A stretch of 64,000 nt of DNA from Liquorilactobacillus ghanensis DSM 18630 (GCF_001435235.1 NZ_AZGB01000005.1:1-64000), one strand, 5' to 3'. Counted from the first letter of the stretch, positions 18,211 to 28,565 are shown. Made by a program: numbers and translations. Notes: a model not told the origin generated them from the letters alone.

Positions 18211-18918
18211 ATGGATAATAATGGGCAAAGAGTAGTAATTAATCCAGAAAAAGCTGGTTTAAATGGTTTTTTGACTAAAATGTATGCATTCATGGCTGGA
18301 GCGGTTGCTATTTCGGCTGTTGTAGCATACTTAGTTGCAAAAGTATTTTATGCACAAGTTATGACAACAATTGCTCAGCATAGTTTCTTGATGTGGTTGT
18401 TGTTTGGAGTTCAATTTATAATTGTTTTGGGAATGTCATTTAAAGCGGATCGCTCTCCACTAATGACAGCCACTGGTTTAGTTTCCTTTGCGGTAATTGA
18501 AGGTTTGTTCTTCGGCATTATCGTGACGGCCTATACTGGTACAGATGTAACGATGGCCTTTATCGGTGCAGCTTCAGTGTTTATTGCGATGACGGCAATT
18601 GGATCAATTACTAAACGTGATTTGTCAAGGATTGGTACGCAAGCTTTGGCGGCATTAATTGGATTAGTGGTTGTTTCGATAATCAACATTTTTCTTCAGA
18701 GTGCCATGATTCAATTTGTCTTCTCGTTTATCGGTGTGATTATCTTTACTGCTTTGACAGCTTGGGATGCACAAAAGTTCAAGCAGCTTTATATGCAGAC
18801 AAGTGGTCAGGTAAATGAAAATAATTTGGCTATGATGGGTGCTTTACAGCTTTATCTCGATTTCATTAATATATTTATTAGTTTGTTAAATATATTTGGT
18901 GGCTTTAGTAAAAATTAA
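18211..18918 (+). CDS. Bax inhibitor-1/YccA-family membrane protein
   Basis: A 235-residue polytopic membrane protein with about seven hydrophobic helices, of the BI-1 (TMBIM) type. The late AWDAQKFKQLY and LQLYLDFINIFISLL segments are characteristic, with the conserved Asp pair region of the YetJ-like pH-sensitive calcium leak channels. The physiological role in lactobacilli is not known. GAGGTG precedes the ATG. It is flanked by terminators, so it is probably monocistronic. Confidence 0.9.
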   Translation: MDNNGQRVVINPEKAGLNGFLTKMYAFMAGAVAISAVVAYLVAKVFYAQVMTTIAQHSFLMWLLFGVQFIIVLGMSFKADRSPLMTATGLVSFAVIEGLFFGIIVTAYTGTDVTMAFIGAASVFIAMTAIGSITKRDLSRIGTQALAALIGLVVVSIINIFLQSAMIQFVFSFIGVIIFTALTAWDAQKFKQLYMQTSGQVNENNLAMMGALQLYLDFINIFISLLNIFGGFSKN

Positions 18919-18935
18919 TTAGTTTATTTAGAACG

Positions 18936-18965
18936 AAAGCAGTCTGATTTTAGGCTGCTTTTTTA
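18936..18965 (+). terminator. Terminator of the BI-1 family gene
   Basis: AAAGCAG (18936-18942) pairs with CTGCTTT (18955-18961), followed by T residues. Confidence 0.8.
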
Positions 18966-19196
18966 GTTTGCTGGATTTTATTTTCACAAAAAAATCAAGC
19001 GAACTCACCGATCAAGCAGATAAACGATAATTTTTGTTGAATCATTAGAATAATTAAGAGCTAAAATTTGTTCGCAATAATATATGCTGCTGCAAGTTTT
19101 TTGAATGGAGACAGCGCTTGGTTTTTAGCGATAAGCTGTTACTTACGATATATCTCTGTTAAAATAAATTTAGCAGATATTGAAGGAGTTAACAAA

Positions 19197-21857
19197 ATGG
19201 ATAAAGCGAAGAAATTATTATTGATCGACGGCAACAGCGTAGCCTTTAGAGCCTTTTTTGCTTTGCATCAATCCTTAGATAGGTTTGTAAATCATGATGG
19301 ACTTCACACGAATGCGATTTATGGTTTCAAAAAAATGTTGGATAATATCTTGACTCAAGTTCAGCCAACTCATATCTTGGTTGCTTTTGATGCCGGCAAG
19401 AAAACTTTTCGGACTAAAAAGTATGCTGATTATAAGGGTGGCCGATCTAAAACTCCCAGTGAATTAAGCGAACAATTTCCTTATCTCAAAAAATTATTAT
19501 CAGGTTACGGAATTACTAGTTATGAACTTACTGATTATGAAGCCGATGATATTATTGGAACATTAGCTCAAAAAGCAGAAAAAAATGGTTTTTCCGTGAC
19601 CATTGTAACTGGTGATCGAGATTTGACGCAATTGGCGACTGAACAAACAACGGTTGCAGTTACTCAAAAAGGTGTCAGCGAAGTAGAATTATATACACCA
19701 GCTCACGTAAAAGAAAAATATGAATTAACACCACAACAAATTGTTGATTTAAAGGGCTTAGCTGGTGATAATTCGGATAATTATCCAGGTGTTGCCAAAG
19801 TGGGACAAAAAACTGCCTTACGTTTATTACATCAGTTCGGTTCAGTAGCTGGGATTTACGAACATTTAGATGAAATTAAGGCTTCTAAAATGAAAGAGCA
19901 CTTGATTGAAGATAAAGCAACGGCATTTCTTTGTCGGGATTTAGCACAAATTAGGCAAGATGCACCGGTTACAGTTGAATTGAACGATTTAAAGTGGGAA
20001 GGTAAAAAGCAGTCAGAATTGCTGGATTTTTTTGAGGCAATGGATTTTCGTAGCTTTTTAACTGAATTACAGCCTGAAAATCAAGTGACAGAAGCTCAGG
20101 TTCAAGTGCAAGTTGAACAATTACGGGCAGAAGATTTAAAAAAATTGCCGCAACGACCACAATCTGTTAGTTTTTATTTAGAAATGAGCGGCGATAACTA
20201 TCATACAGCGCCTTTTGTCGGTTTTGCATTTTTAGTTGATCAAAAGTTTTATGCTGCTCGAGATAGTAAGTTACTGCAAGCTGCGCCATTAAAAAACTGG
20301 CTGGAAAGCGAGCAGACACAAGTTAATCTGTTTGATGGTAAACGGACTTTGGTAGGATTGAAGCGTTTAGGAATTGATTTGCAAGCGATTGATTTTGATT
20401 TACTACTAGTTTCTTACTTGTTGGATACCAGCGATAACAGCAACGATTTAGGAAAATTGGCGCAGCAGCATGGTTACCAAGCAGTTGCAAGTGATGAAGA
20501 ATTTTATGGTCGCGGAGCCAAATATCAAATTCCAAGTGATGACGCAGTTCTTTTTCAGCATTTGGCGCAAAAGGTTTTGGCAATTGATAAGTTAAAAGCA
20601 CCTTTATGGCAAAAATTACAGACCAATCAGCAGCTTGATTTATATTTAAAAATTGAACGGCCATTATCATTAGTTTTAGCACAAATGGAAATTGCTGGAA
20701 TTAAGGTCGATCAGCAGCGGCTAACGGCGATGGACAGCGAGTTTAAAGAACGAATTAGTGAACTTGAGGAACAGATCTATCAGGAAGCCGGAGAAAAGTT
20801 TAACTTAAATTCACCTAAGCAATTGGGAGTTATTTTATTTGAAAAACTGAAATTACCAGTTATCAAAAAAACTAAAACGGGATACTCGACAGCCGTTGAT
20901 GTTTTAGAAAAGCTAAGAGGAATGGCGCCGATCGTTGATAATATTTTAAATTATCGCCAAATTGCCAAACTACAATCTACCTATGTAACTGGACTGTTAA
21001 AAGTTATTTCACCGAAAGATCAAAAGGTACATACGCGTTATACACAAACGCTGACAGCTACCGGCAGGTTGTCTTCAGTCGATCCTAATTTGCAGAATAT
21101 TCCAATCAGATTGGCGGAAGGGCGAAAAATTCGCCAAGCGTTTGTTCCAACTCAACCGGGATGGCAAATTTTTTCATCTGATTACTCGCAAATTGAGTTA
21201 CGCGTATTGGCCCATGTTTCACAAGACCAAAATATGCAGCAATCATTTAAAGACGGAGTTGATATTCATGCAAATACGGCCATGCAAATTTTTGGTTTAA
21301 GTGATGCTGATCAAGTAACGCCAAATATGCGCCGCCAGGCTAAAGCTGTTAATTTTGGGATTGTTTACGGTATTAGTGATTACGGTTTGTCGCAAAACAT
21401 TGGAATTTCTCGGGCACAAGCCAAAAGTTTTATTGCCAAGTATTTTGAAGTTTTTCCTGGAGTGCATGAGTATATGAAAAAAATTGTAGTTGTTGCTCAA
21501 GAACAAGGCTACGTTGAAACAATTTTTAAGCGGCGCCGTTATCTACCGCAAATTAAAAGTCGTAATTATAATTTACGTTCGTTTGCTGAACGAACGGCGA
21601 TGAACACTCCGATTCAAGGAAGCGCAGCCGATATTATTAAAGTTGCAATGATTCGGATGCAACGAGCTTTAAAAGAACAGCATTTGCAAGCAAAAATGCT
21701 GTTACAGGTCCATGATGAACTTATCTTTGAAGCTCCAGCAGCTGAAGTTTCGATTCTAGAGAAATTGGTGCCCAAGATCATGGACAGTGCTGTTTCACTA
21801 GCTGTGCCGTTAAAAGTGGAGAGTGCTTACGGAGATACATGGTTTGATGCTAAATAA
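19197..21857 (+). CDS. polA: DNA polymerase I
   Basis: Repair and Okazaki-fragment polymerase of 886 residues. The N-terminal 5'-nuclease domain (about 1-290) begins LLLIDGNSVAFRAFF and has DYEADDIIG. A central 3'-5' exonuclease-like domain is vestigial: the first catalytic motif reads FYLEM where the active enzyme has FDTET. The polymerase domain has DYSQIELR (from about 662), RRQAKAVNFGIVYG and QVHDELIFE. GAAGGAG is eight bases upstream of this ATG; in-frame codons further upstream are not part of the protein. It leads a repair and replication cluster with mutM and coaE. Confidence 0.97.
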   Translation: MDKAKKLLLIDGNSVAFRAFFALHQSLDRFVNHDGLHTNAIYGFKKMLDNILTQVQPTHILVAFDAGKKTFRTKKYADYKGGRSKTPSELSEQFPYLKKLLSGYGITSYELTDYEADDIIGTLAQKAEKNGFSVTIVTGDRDLTQLATEQTTVAVTQKGVSEVELYTPAHVKEKYELTPQQIVDLKGLAGDNSDNYPGVAKVGQKTALRLLHQFGSVAGIYEHLDEIKASKMKEHLIEDKATAFLCRDLAQIRQDAPVTVELNDLKWEGKKQSELLDFFEAMDFRSFLTELQPENQVTEAQVQVQVEQLRAEDLKKLPQRPQSVSFYLEMSGDNYHTAPFVGFAFLVDQKFYAARDSKLLQAAPLKNWLESEQTQVNLFDGKRTLVGLKRLGIDLQAIDFDLLLVSYLLDTSDNSNDLGKLAQQHGYQAVASDEEFYGRGAKYQIPSDDAVLFQHLAQKVLAIDKLKAPLWQKLQTNQQLDLYLKIERPLSLVLAQMEIAGIKVDQQRLTAMDSEFKERISELEEQIYQEAGEKFNLNSPKQLGVILFEKLKLPVIKKTKTGYSTAVDVLEKLRGMAPIVDNILNYRQIAKLQSTYVTGLLKVISPKDQKVHTRYTQTLTATGRLSSVDPNLQNIPIRLAEGRKIRQAFVPTQPGWQIFSSDYSQIELRVLAHVSQDQNMQQSFKDGVDIHANTAMQIFGLSDADQVTPNMRRQAKAVNFGIVYGISDYGLSQNIGISRAQAKSFIAKYFEVFPGVHEYMKKIVVVAQEQGYVETIFKRRRYLPQIKSRNYNLRSFAERTAMNTPIQGSAADIIKVAMIRMQRALKEQHLQAKMLLQVHDELIFEAPAAEVSILEKLVPKIMDSAVSLAVPLKVESAYGDTWFDAK

Positions 21858-21872
21858 AAGGAGAAATGTAGT

Positions 21873-22703
21873 TTGCCAGAGTTGCCAGAAGTAGAAACTG
21901 TTCGTCGTGGTTTAGTAAAATTAATTAAAAACAAAACAATTAAGCAAGTAAAAGTAATCTATCCTAAAATAGTTGTCGGCGATCCGTTGGAATTTGCGCA
22001 ACAACTACAAAATAAAAAAATTGAATCAATTGGACGCCGTGGTAAGTTTTTATTATTTAATTTCAATCAGGGAGTGACGATGGTTTCGCATTTGCGAATG
22101 GAAGGAAAATATTTTGTTAAATCAGCTGATAAGCCACTCGAAAAACATACACATGTAGTTTTTTCCTTTACGGATGGTTTGCAGCTGAGATACAATGATG
22201 TTCGAAAATTTGGTCGGATGCAGTTGGTAAAAACCAATTCAATTGCACAATTGCCTAATTTGGCAAAGTTGGGACCGGAACCTTTGAGTGATCAATTTGT
22301 TTTGCCAGATTTTGTGCAGAAATTGGCTAATAAGAAAAAAGCAATTAAAGCAGTTTTGTTGGATCAAACAGTAGTTGCGGGGTTGGGAAACATCTATGCT
22401 GATGAAGTTTTGTGGTTAAGTAAGATTCATCCATTGACGCCGGCAGCCAAATTATCAGTCAAACAGATCTCGGTATTGCGTCAGCAGATAATTACTGAAC
22501 TAACTGCTGCTGTAAAAGCTGGTGGAACAACTGTTCGTAGCTATACAGATGCATTTGAACATTCCGGTAATTTTCAATTTGATTTGCACGTTTATGGAAG
22601 ACAAGGGCAGCCTTGTCAGCGTTGTGGCAGTCAGATTGTGAAAATTCGGGTAGCACAGCGGGGAACTCATTTTTGCCCAAATTGTCAGCAGGTGATCAAA
22701 TGA
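21873..22703 (+). CDS. mutM: Formamidopyrimidine-DNA glycosylase
   Basis: Base-excision enzyme that removes oxidised purines and nicks the site. The 276-residue protein begins PELPEVETVRRGL after the initiator, with Pro2 as the catalytic nucleophile and Glu3. Lys in the beta-hairpin region and a C-terminal zinc finger (CQRCGS ... CPNC) are present. It uses a TTG start, fixed by the essential Pro2 and AAAGGAG nine bases upstream. It overlaps coaE by the ATGA junction. Confidence 0.97.
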   Translation: MPELPEVETVRRGLVKLIKNKTIKQVKVIYPKIVVGDPLEFAQQLQNKKIESIGRRGKFLLFNFNQGVTMVSHLRMEGKYFVKSADKPLEKHTHVVFSFTDGLQLRYNDVRKFGRMQLVKTNSIAQLPNLAKLGPEPLSDQFVLPDFVQKLANKKKAIKAVLLDQTVVAGLGNIYADEVLWLSKIHPLTPAAKLSVKQISVLRQQIITELTAAVKAGGTTVRSYTDAFEHSGNFQFDLHVYGRQGQPCQRCGSQIVKIRVAQRGTHFCPNCQQVIK

Positions 22704-23299
22704 CCTATGTTTTAGGTTTAACGGGTGGAATTGCTTCTGGAAAATCAACTGTTGCTAAAATTCTTTCAGAAAATGGTGCTGAGATTATTGATGCCGATCA
22801 AATTGCGCGTCAAGTTGTTGTTCCGGGAACAATTGGCTTGAAGCAGATTACGCAAGTGTTTGGTACTAAAATTTTAACGACTACTGGACAATTGAATCGA
22901 AAAAAGTTAGGTGAAATTGTTTTTTCCAATCCAGATGATTTAAAAAAATTGACTGCCATTACGGCTCCTTTAATTCGCCGTGAGTTAAAGCTACAGTTAG
23001 CAAAATTGCAGCAGCAACAGGTAAAATTAGTTGTTTTAATGATACCGCTATTATTTGAAACTGGTTATCAAACTTGGTGTGATGAAACACTGAGCGTGAC
23101 TTTACCGTTAAAACTGCAATTACAACGTTTGCAGCAGCGGGATCAGTTAACAACGGCGGCGGCTCAAGCAAGAATTGCTACTCAAATGTCAGGTAAGAAA
23201 CGAGATCAATTGGCAGATACAGTAATTGACAATTCACAAGGAATTGGCGCTTTAGAAAAGCAAGTGATAAAATGGCTTCAAGAAAGAAATTTAACATGA
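22700..23299 (+). CDS. coaE: Dephospho-CoA kinase
   Basis: Last step of coenzyme A synthesis: phosphorylates dephospho-CoA with ATP. The 199-residue protein has the P-loop GLTGGIASGKST (about 6-17), DADQIARQV and a conserved VPLLFE-like IPLLFETG segment. The ATG overlaps the mutM stop as ATGA, so translation is coupled. Confidence 0.96.
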   Translation: MTYVLGLTGGIASGKSTVAKILSENGAEIIDADQIARQVVVPGTIGLKQITQVFGTKILTTTGQLNRKKLGEIVFSNPDDLKKLTAITAPLIRRELKLQLAKLQQQQVKLVVLMIPLLFETGYQTWCDETLSVTLPLKLQLQRLQQRDQLTTAAAQARIATQMSGKKRDQLADTVIDNSQGIGALEKQVIKWLQERNLT

Positions 23300-23322
23300 T
23301 GAGAAATAACGGGGTGAAATAA

Positions 23323-23820
23323 ATGAGATGTCCTCATTGTCAGCATAATGGTTCGCGTGTAGTTGACAGTCGGCCAACCGATGATGGTAAGGTTATTCGG
23401 CGTCGACGAGAATGTGAAGCGTGTGGTTTTCGTTTCACAACATTCGAACGAATTGAAGAAACTCCGCTGCTGGTAATTAAAAAAAATGGTGATCGAGAAG
23501 AATTCAGCCGGGAAAAAATTTTGCGCGGAATTATTCGTGCCGCGGAAAAGCGACCGGTCGCGATGGAAGAAATCACTAAAATTGTTGATGAAGTAGAAAG
23601 TAAAGTTCGCACACTTGGAGAAAATGAAGTTTCAACGCAGCTGATTGGTGAGTACATTATGGGTTTGCTGGCTGATGTTGATGAGATTTCTTATATTCGT
23701 TTTGCGAGTGTTTACCGTCAGTTTAAAGATATGAGTGTTTTTATGAAAGAATTAGAAGAAATGATGGCTCGCGATAAAAAAAACAACAACGCAGCAGATC
23801 AAGAAAAAAAAGAAAAATAA
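23323..23820 (+). CDS. nrdR: Transcriptional repressor NrdR
   Basis: Zinc-finger/ATP-cone repressor of ribonucleotide reductase genes. The 165-residue protein has a zinc ribbon MRCPHC ... [13 protein letters not shown] (about 1-45) and an ATP-cone domain (about 49-139). GGGGTG precedes the ATG. It heads the nrdR-dnaB-dnaI cluster, as in Bacillus. The tail is Lys/Asn-rich. Confidence 0.97.
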   Translation: MRCPHCQHNGSRVVDSRPTDDGKVIRRRRECEACGFRFTTFERIEETPLLVIKKNGDREEFSREKILRGIIRAAEKRPVAMEEITKIVDEVESKVRTLGENEVSTQLIGEYIMGLLADVDEISYIRFASVYRQFKDMSVFMKELEEMMARDKKNNNAADQEKKEK

Positions 23821-23843
23821 GGTGAAATGGCAGGTGTTATTGA

Positions 23844-25193
23844 ATGGATAAACAGGAATTTAAGCTGTCACCTACGACTCATTTTATTGCAACAGCCCAA
23901 CAACGGTTATTTAGCAGCGATTTAGAGATAGTACTCTGGCTTTATCAGCCAATGTTGGGAGCGGCAGCAGCGGCTGTTTATAATTTATTGCACTCATTAG
24001 CACAAGTAACGACTGAAAAGCTGGAAATTAAGCGTTTATTGGAACAATTAGCTATCGGTTTGCCTGATTTTGCTAATTCGCAGTCACAATTAGAGGCCTT
24101 GGGATTGCTTAGAACTTTTCAAAAAAAAGCCGCTTTTGATGAGCAAGTATCATTTTGGGTCCAACGTCCGGTACAACCGGAAACCTTTTTTCAAGACGAC
24201 TTGTTGCGCAGCCTATTGTTGGAAACTGTTGGTGAACCGGCTTATCGCCGTCTTTACCAACATTTTTTTAAGACAGCACCTGATCCAGCAACTGCCGGAA
24301 CTGAAATTTCTAAAAGCTTTTTAGAAATATATCAAGTTAATCAAACGGAGCTGTCTAATGCACAAGTCAATGACTTAAAATTACAGTTACAGCCACCGGC
24401 AGTACCACTTATTAAGGGTTGTTCATTGGATTTTGCTTTTTTGAAAACATTATTACAGCGGTCATTTTTGGATACAACTCAGATCTGGCAGCATCGTCGT
24501 TTTTTAGCAACTGCCAATGTGGTCTATGGGCTTGATGAACTATCTTTGCTTAAACTGCTGGAAAATGCTGCTGATATGCAAACAAACCAAGTGGACTTTA
24601 AACTGTTTGCGCAGTTGCTACACCAAAATAATCGATCAAAGAATTCACGATCTTCTGAGACAAGTATCAGCAAAACGACTGAAAATAACAAGGTTGCATC
24701 AGCGGCAGTTCAAGCAGACGATCAACCCTTATTAACGGCTTGCCAAGCATATGCACCGTTGGAGTTTTTGCAGACGCTTAAAGACGAAGAAGGAAGTTTT
24801 GTTACTAATTCAGAGCAACACTTGATTGAAAATTTTGTTCAGCTGAATTATTTTTCACCTGAGGTTATCAATGTTTTGATTCATTACATGATTGTTGATC
24901 GGGGGATGACTAGTTTAAATCGCGCGTTTTTTGAAAAAGTAGCGGCTGATTGGAAGAAAAAAAAGATTTCTTCAGCTGTTCAGGCCATTCAGCAAGTCAG
25001 ACAGGTCAATCAACCAAAATCACCAGTACAGCAAACAAACAGACGTTACTCAGCAAAAAAAATTGTCCAAAAAGAAAAATTGCCTGATTGGGCACAAAAT
25101 GATTTTAAACCAGTGAAAGAAGCAAATTATTCTGCTGAGGAACGCCAAAAATTGCAACAAAAAATTAATAAACTTACGCGCAAAAAATCCTGA
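23844..25193 (+). CDS. dnaB: Replication initiation and membrane attachment protein DnaB
   Basis: Primosome component of Firmicutes that, with DnaD and DnaI, loads the replicative helicase. It is unrelated to E. coli DnaB helicase. The 449-residue protein has an N-terminal winged-helix domain and a C-terminal DnaB/DnaD-type domain (about 300-375, with YFSPEVINVLIHYMI), separated by a Ser/Thr-rich linker. AGGTG lies seven bases before the ATG. It directly precedes dnaI. Confidence 0.92.
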   Translation: MDKQEFKLSPTTHFIATAQQRLFSSDLEIVLWLYQPMLGAAAAAVYNLLHSLAQVTTEKLEIKRLLEQLAIGLPDFANSQSQLEALGLLRTFQKKAAFDEQVSFWVQRPVQPETFFQDDLLRSLLLETVGEPAYRRLYQHFFKTAPDPATAGTEISKSFLEIYQVNQTELSNAQVNDLKLQLQPPAVPLIKGCSLDFAFLKTLLQRSFLDTTQIWQHRRFLATANVVYGLDELSLLKLLENAADMQTNQVDFKLFAQLLHQNNRSKNSRSSETSISKTTENNKVASAAVQADDQPLLTACQAYAPLEFLQTLKDEEGSFVTNSEQHLIENFVQLNYFSPEVINVLIHYMIVDRGMTSLNRAFFEKVAADWKKKKISSAVQAIQQVRQVNQPKSPVQQTNRRYSAKKIVQKEKLPDWAQNDFKPVKEANYSAEERQKLQQKINKLTRKKS

Positions 25194-25214
25194 TATTAAA
25201 GGAGGTGGCGATTG

Positions 25215-26138
25215 ATGAAAGATATCGGCAAGGAATTCGGCAAAGAATTAGCCAATCACCATTGGAATGAAAACTATCGACAACTGGTAAAACAAGCCTT
25301 TGCTGATCCTGAAGTTCAAGCATTAATTGCAAAACACCGTTCTGAATTAACCAATGAAGAATTAAAACGCAGTGCCAGCAAGGTTTATGAGTTCGTAACA
25401 ATTAAAAATCAGCTTAAGCGTGGTGAATCGACTTTAGCTCCAGGATATGAACCTAAACTCAGTGTAGTTAATCATACTTTTGAAGTTGCTTATGTTCCCA
25501 GTCAGCAGCTGCTGGTAGAGCGGAAATTAGCTGAAGTTCACTCGCGAGTCAAGTTGTTGAATCTGCCTAAGTCTTTACGCCAAGCAAGCTTGGCTGACTT
25601 TGAAATTGCTGGGCGCGAGCGAGCTGCTAATGCGGCCACTGAGTTTATTCAACAGTATTTGGCGACACCGCATGAATTTCATCAAGGTCTCTATTTATCG
25701 GGTAGTTTTGGCGTTGGAAAAACTTATTTATTAGCAGCAATTGCAAATCAACTGGCAGCGGAAAATATAATTTCGATGCTGGTTCATTTCCCTTCATTTG
25801 CGGTTAAATTGAAAAATTCAATTGGGACCAGTCAGAATACACCATTGATTGAAACAGTTAAGAAAGTTCCGGTGTTGATGCTTGATGATATTGGTGCCGA
25901 CCAGTTGTCCAGTTGGATTAGAGATGACGTTTTAGGTGTAATTTTACAATATCGAATGCAGGAACAATTGGCGACTTTTTTTAGTTCGAATTTATCACAG
26001 CAGCAGTTGCTGGGTGAATATTTGACCGTTAATAATCGTGGAGAAGCTGAACCGTTAAAAGCCCAACGAATCATGGAACGGGTACGTTATTTGAGTCGGG
26101 AAATTGTAATGATCGGTCAAAATCGACGCAGACAATAA
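25215..26138 (+). CDS. dnaI: Primosomal protein DnaI (helicase loader)
   Basis: AAA+ ATPase of 307 residues that loads the replicative helicase. The N-terminal helicase-binding region (about 1-130) is followed by the AAA+ module with Walker A GSFGVGKTYL, Walker B VLMLDDIGA and sensor-like FFSSNLS. GGAGGTG is seven bases before this ATG; a TTG one codon earlier is less well spaced. Confidence 0.95.
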   Translation: MKDIGKEFGKELANHHWNENYRQLVKQAFADPEVQALIAKHRSELTNEELKRSASKVYEFVTIKNQLKRGESTLAPGYEPKLSVVNHTFEVAYVPSQQLLVERKLAEVHSRVKLLNLPKSLRQASLADFEIAGRERAANAATEFIQQYLATPHEFHQGLYLSGSFGVGKTYLLAAIANQLAAENIISMLVHFPSFAVKLKNSIGTSQNTPLIETVKKVPVLMLDDIGADQLSSWIRDDVLGVILQYRMQEQLATFFSSNLSQQQLLGEYLTVNNRGEAEPLKAQRIMERVRYLSREIVMIGQNRRRQ

Positions 26139-26154
26139 AAATTTAAATTAAAGC

Positions 26155-26183
26155 TTGTTTTTTTAAAAAGCGAGTGGTTTAAT
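26155..26183 (+). promoter_or_regulatory. Promoter of the thrS T-box transcript
   Basis: TTGTTT (26155-26160), 17-bp spacer, TTTAAT (26178-26183) with TG one base upstream (extended -10). It lies just before the T-box leader. Confidence 0.6.
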
Positions 26184-26194
26184 AGTAAGTAATT

Positions 26195-26415
26195 GATGTG
26201 GAAGATAAACGACCGATAACTACAGGGATGGCAGTAGTTGATTGAGAAGCTGCCTTTGATTCGGTTTACCACTTCCATTTACTGCTCAATGAAAAGTTGG
26301 GTCGGGCCGTGACCGTTAAGCACGGACTAGAGAAGATTGGTTTGACCAATCTTGAAGTTGGGTGGAACCACGGATAAACGTCCCAGATATACAAATTGTA
26401 TATCTGGGTTTTTAT
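26195..26415 (+). ncRNA. T-box riboswitch (tRNA-Thr) of thrS
   Basis: Transcription-attenuating leader that senses uncharged tRNA-Thr. The base of stem I is formed by GTGGAAG (26198-26204) with CTTCCAT (26272-26278). The specifier loop carries ACC (26268-26270), a threonine codon. The conserved T-box GGGTGGAACCACGG lies at 26360-26373. The terminator CCCAGATATACAA/TTGTATATCTGGG (26382-26408) is followed by TTTTTATTTT. Uncharged tRNA pairing at the TGG should favour the antiterminator and let thrS be transcribed. Confidence 0.95.
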
Positions 26416-26441
26416 TTTCCAAAAATTTAGGAGGGTTTAGC

Positions 26442-28391
26442 ATGTCAAAGATAAAAATTGAATTTCCTGATGGTACTGAAAAAGAATTTTCGATTGCAAC
26501 AACAGTTAAAGAACTTGCGGCATCAATCAGCAATAGTTTAGCTAAAAAGGCTGTTGGAGCAAAATTTAACGGGCAAGTAGTTGGACTAAATCATCAGTTA
26601 ATAACTGATGGTAAAATTGAAATTTTAACCAAGGATGAACCGGCAGCTTTGCCGATTCTTTGGCAAACGGGTGCAGTTGTTTTGGGGGCTGTTTTGCAGC
26701 AGTTATACCCTAAAATGTATTTTGGCGAAAGTAATGTTACTGAACATGGTTTCTTTTTAGATACCGACAATCGTGAAGGCCAAGTAGCGGAAACAGACTT
26801 TGAAAAGTTGAGTCAGCATTTTCAAAAGATTGTTAAGCAAGCAGTACCGTTAGAAGAAGTTGAATTCGATGTCCAAGCAGCACTTAAATTGGTTGGCGAT
26901 GACCCATACCGAAAAGAGTTAATCAATGAACAGGCTACTGCGAATCAAAAAATTACTGCGATCAAACTGGGTGATTACTATGATTTTTCAGTAAAGGCAG
27001 TTTTAGGGAATACGAGTGCTTTAAAAGTCTTTAAGTTGTTATCAGTAGCTGGTGCGTATTGGAAGGGTGCTTCAAGCAATCCGATGCTGCAGCGGATATA
27101 CGGAACAGCTTTCTTCAAGCAAAAAGATTTGGACGCTGAATTGGCTCGCCAAAAGGAAGCACATGAGCGTGATCATCGGGTAATTGGTAATGAATTGGAT
27201 CTATTCTTTGTTGATCCTAAAGTTGGAGCCGGCCTTCCTTATTGGATGCCTAAAGGAGCGACAATTCGCCGAACGATTGAACGTTATATTGTTGACAAAG
27301 AAGTTGCCGATGGCTATCAACATGTTTACACACCCGTATTAGCTAATTTAGACTTATATAAACAATCCGGCCATTGGGATCATTATCGGGAGGATATGTT
27401 CCCACCAATGGATATGGGCGATGGTGAAATGCTGGAGTTGCGTCCGATGAACTGCCCTTCACATATTCAGATTTATAATCATCATATTCGCTCTTATCGT
27501 GAGTTGCCATTGCGAATTGCCGAATTAGGTATGATGCATCGTTATGAAAAATCTGGTGCGTTGACCGGTTTGTCTCGAGTTCGCGAAATGACTTTGAATG
27601 ATGGTCATACATTTGTAGCACTTGATCAGATCGAATCTGAATTTAAGAAAATTTTACAGTTAATGGTTAGTGTCTATGCTGACTTCGATATTACCGACTA
27701 TCGTTTCCGGTTGAGTTATCGTGATCCAGCTAATAAGCGCAAGTACTTTGATGACGATGAGATGTGGGAAAGATCTCAGCAGATGCTTAAATCAGCAATG
27801 GATGATTTGGGATTGGAATATTTTGAAGCAGAAGGCGAAGCAGCTTTCTATGGTCCAAAATTAGATGTTCAAACCAAAACAGCTCTTGGCGGTGAAGAAA
27901 CTTTATCAACTATTCAGTTAGACTTCTTACTGCCAGAAAGATTTGATTTGCATTATATTGGTGCAGATGGTCAAGAACATCGTCCGGTCATGATTCATCG
28001 CGGAATTGTGTCGACAATGGAACGATTCACTGCTTATTTGACCGAAATTTATAAGGGAGCTTTCCCAACTTGGTTAGCTCCACAGCAAGTGGCAATAATT
28101 CCAGTAAATAATGATTTGCATTTGGCTTACAGTCAAAAATTGCGTGATCGTTTAGTTGGTGGTCATGTTCGGGTTCAGATTGATGATCGGAATGAAAAAA
28201 TGGGTTACAAGATTCGCCAAGCACAGGTTAATAAGATTCCGTATACCTTAGTTGTGGGGGATAAAGAAGTTGCTGCCGATCAGGTAACCGTCAGAAAATA
28301 CGGCGAAGAAACTACGACAACTATGTCAGTTACTGATTTTATTAAAGAAGTTACAGAAGATATTGCAAGTTACAGTCGCGAAAATAATTAA
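26442..28391 (+). CDS. thrS: Threonyl-tRNA synthetase
   Basis: Class II synthetase with editing, 649 residues. An N-terminal TGS domain (about 1-63) and an HxxxH-type editing domain are followed by the catalytic core. Visible are motif 2 ([12 protein letters not shown] followed by MMHRYEKSG) and motif 3 ([11 protein letters not shown]), then the anticodon-binding domain (about 540-640, VAIIPVN ... VGDKEV). TAGGAGGG precedes the ATG. Expression is controlled by the T-box leader upstream. Confidence 0.98.
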   Translation: MSKIKIEFPDGTEKEFSIATTVKELAASISNSLAKKAVGAKFNGQVVGLNHQLITDGKIEILTKDEPAALPILWQTGAVVLGAVLQQLYPKMYFGESNVTEHGFFLDTDNREGQVAETDFEKLSQHFQKIVKQAVPLEEVEFDVQAALKLVGDDPYRKELINEQATANQKITAIKLGDYYDFSVKAVLGNTSALKVFKLLSVAGAYWKGASSNPMLQRIYGTAFFKQKDLDAELARQKEAHERDHRVIGNELDLFFVDPKVGAGLPYWMPKGATIRRTIERYIVDKEVADGYQHVYTPVLANLDLYKQSGHWDHYREDMFPPMDMGDGEMLELRPMNCPSHIQIYNHHIRSYRELPLRIAELGMMHRYEKSGALTGLSRVREMTLNDGHTFVALDQIESEFKKILQLMVSVYADFDITDYRFRLSYRDPANKRKYFDDDEMWERSQQMLKSAMDDLGLEYFEAEGEAAFYGPKLDVQTKTALGGEETLSTIQLDFLLPERFDLHYIGADGQEHRPVMIHRGIVSTMERFTAYLTEIYKGAFPTWLAPQQVAIIPVNNDLHLAYSQKLRDRLVGGHVRVQIDDRNEKMGYKIRQAQVNKIPYTLVVGDKEVAADQVTVRKYGEETTTTMSVTDFIKEVTEDIASYSRENN

Positions 28392-28439
28392 TTCCAAGAG
28401 ATTGCTTGACTTTTAATTTGAAAGTTGGTAACCTATAGA

Positions 28440-28565
28440 AGTTGAGAAAAAAGCAGAAGCGCCCGCTTCTCGCCTAGCAGACATGAGCCTGTGGGCCGAT
28501 GAACGATTTAATATTCAATTTTAAGCGGGGAACTGTGAAGAGTTTCCCGCTTTTCTGCTGCATTT
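28440..28565 (+). ncRNA. Ribosomal protein L20 leader
   Basis: Structured leader before infC-rpmI-rplT, the position of the L20 autoregulatory leader in Firmicutes. Visible elements are hairpin AGAAGCG/CGCTTCT (28455-28470), then a terminator with a 12-bp stem AAGCGGGGAACT/AGTTTCCCGCTT (28523-28534 with 28541-28552) and a short T run. In Bacillus, excess L20 stabilises the terminator. A TTGACT (28406-28411) with a weak -10 17 bases on is the likely promoter. Confidence 0.8.

Noticed and set aside
23340-23657. Minus-strand ORF opposite nrdR
   Set aside because: The plus-strand zinc-ribbon and ATP-cone frame is unmistakable; the opposite frame is Ser/Arg-rich shadow sequence with no ribosome site.
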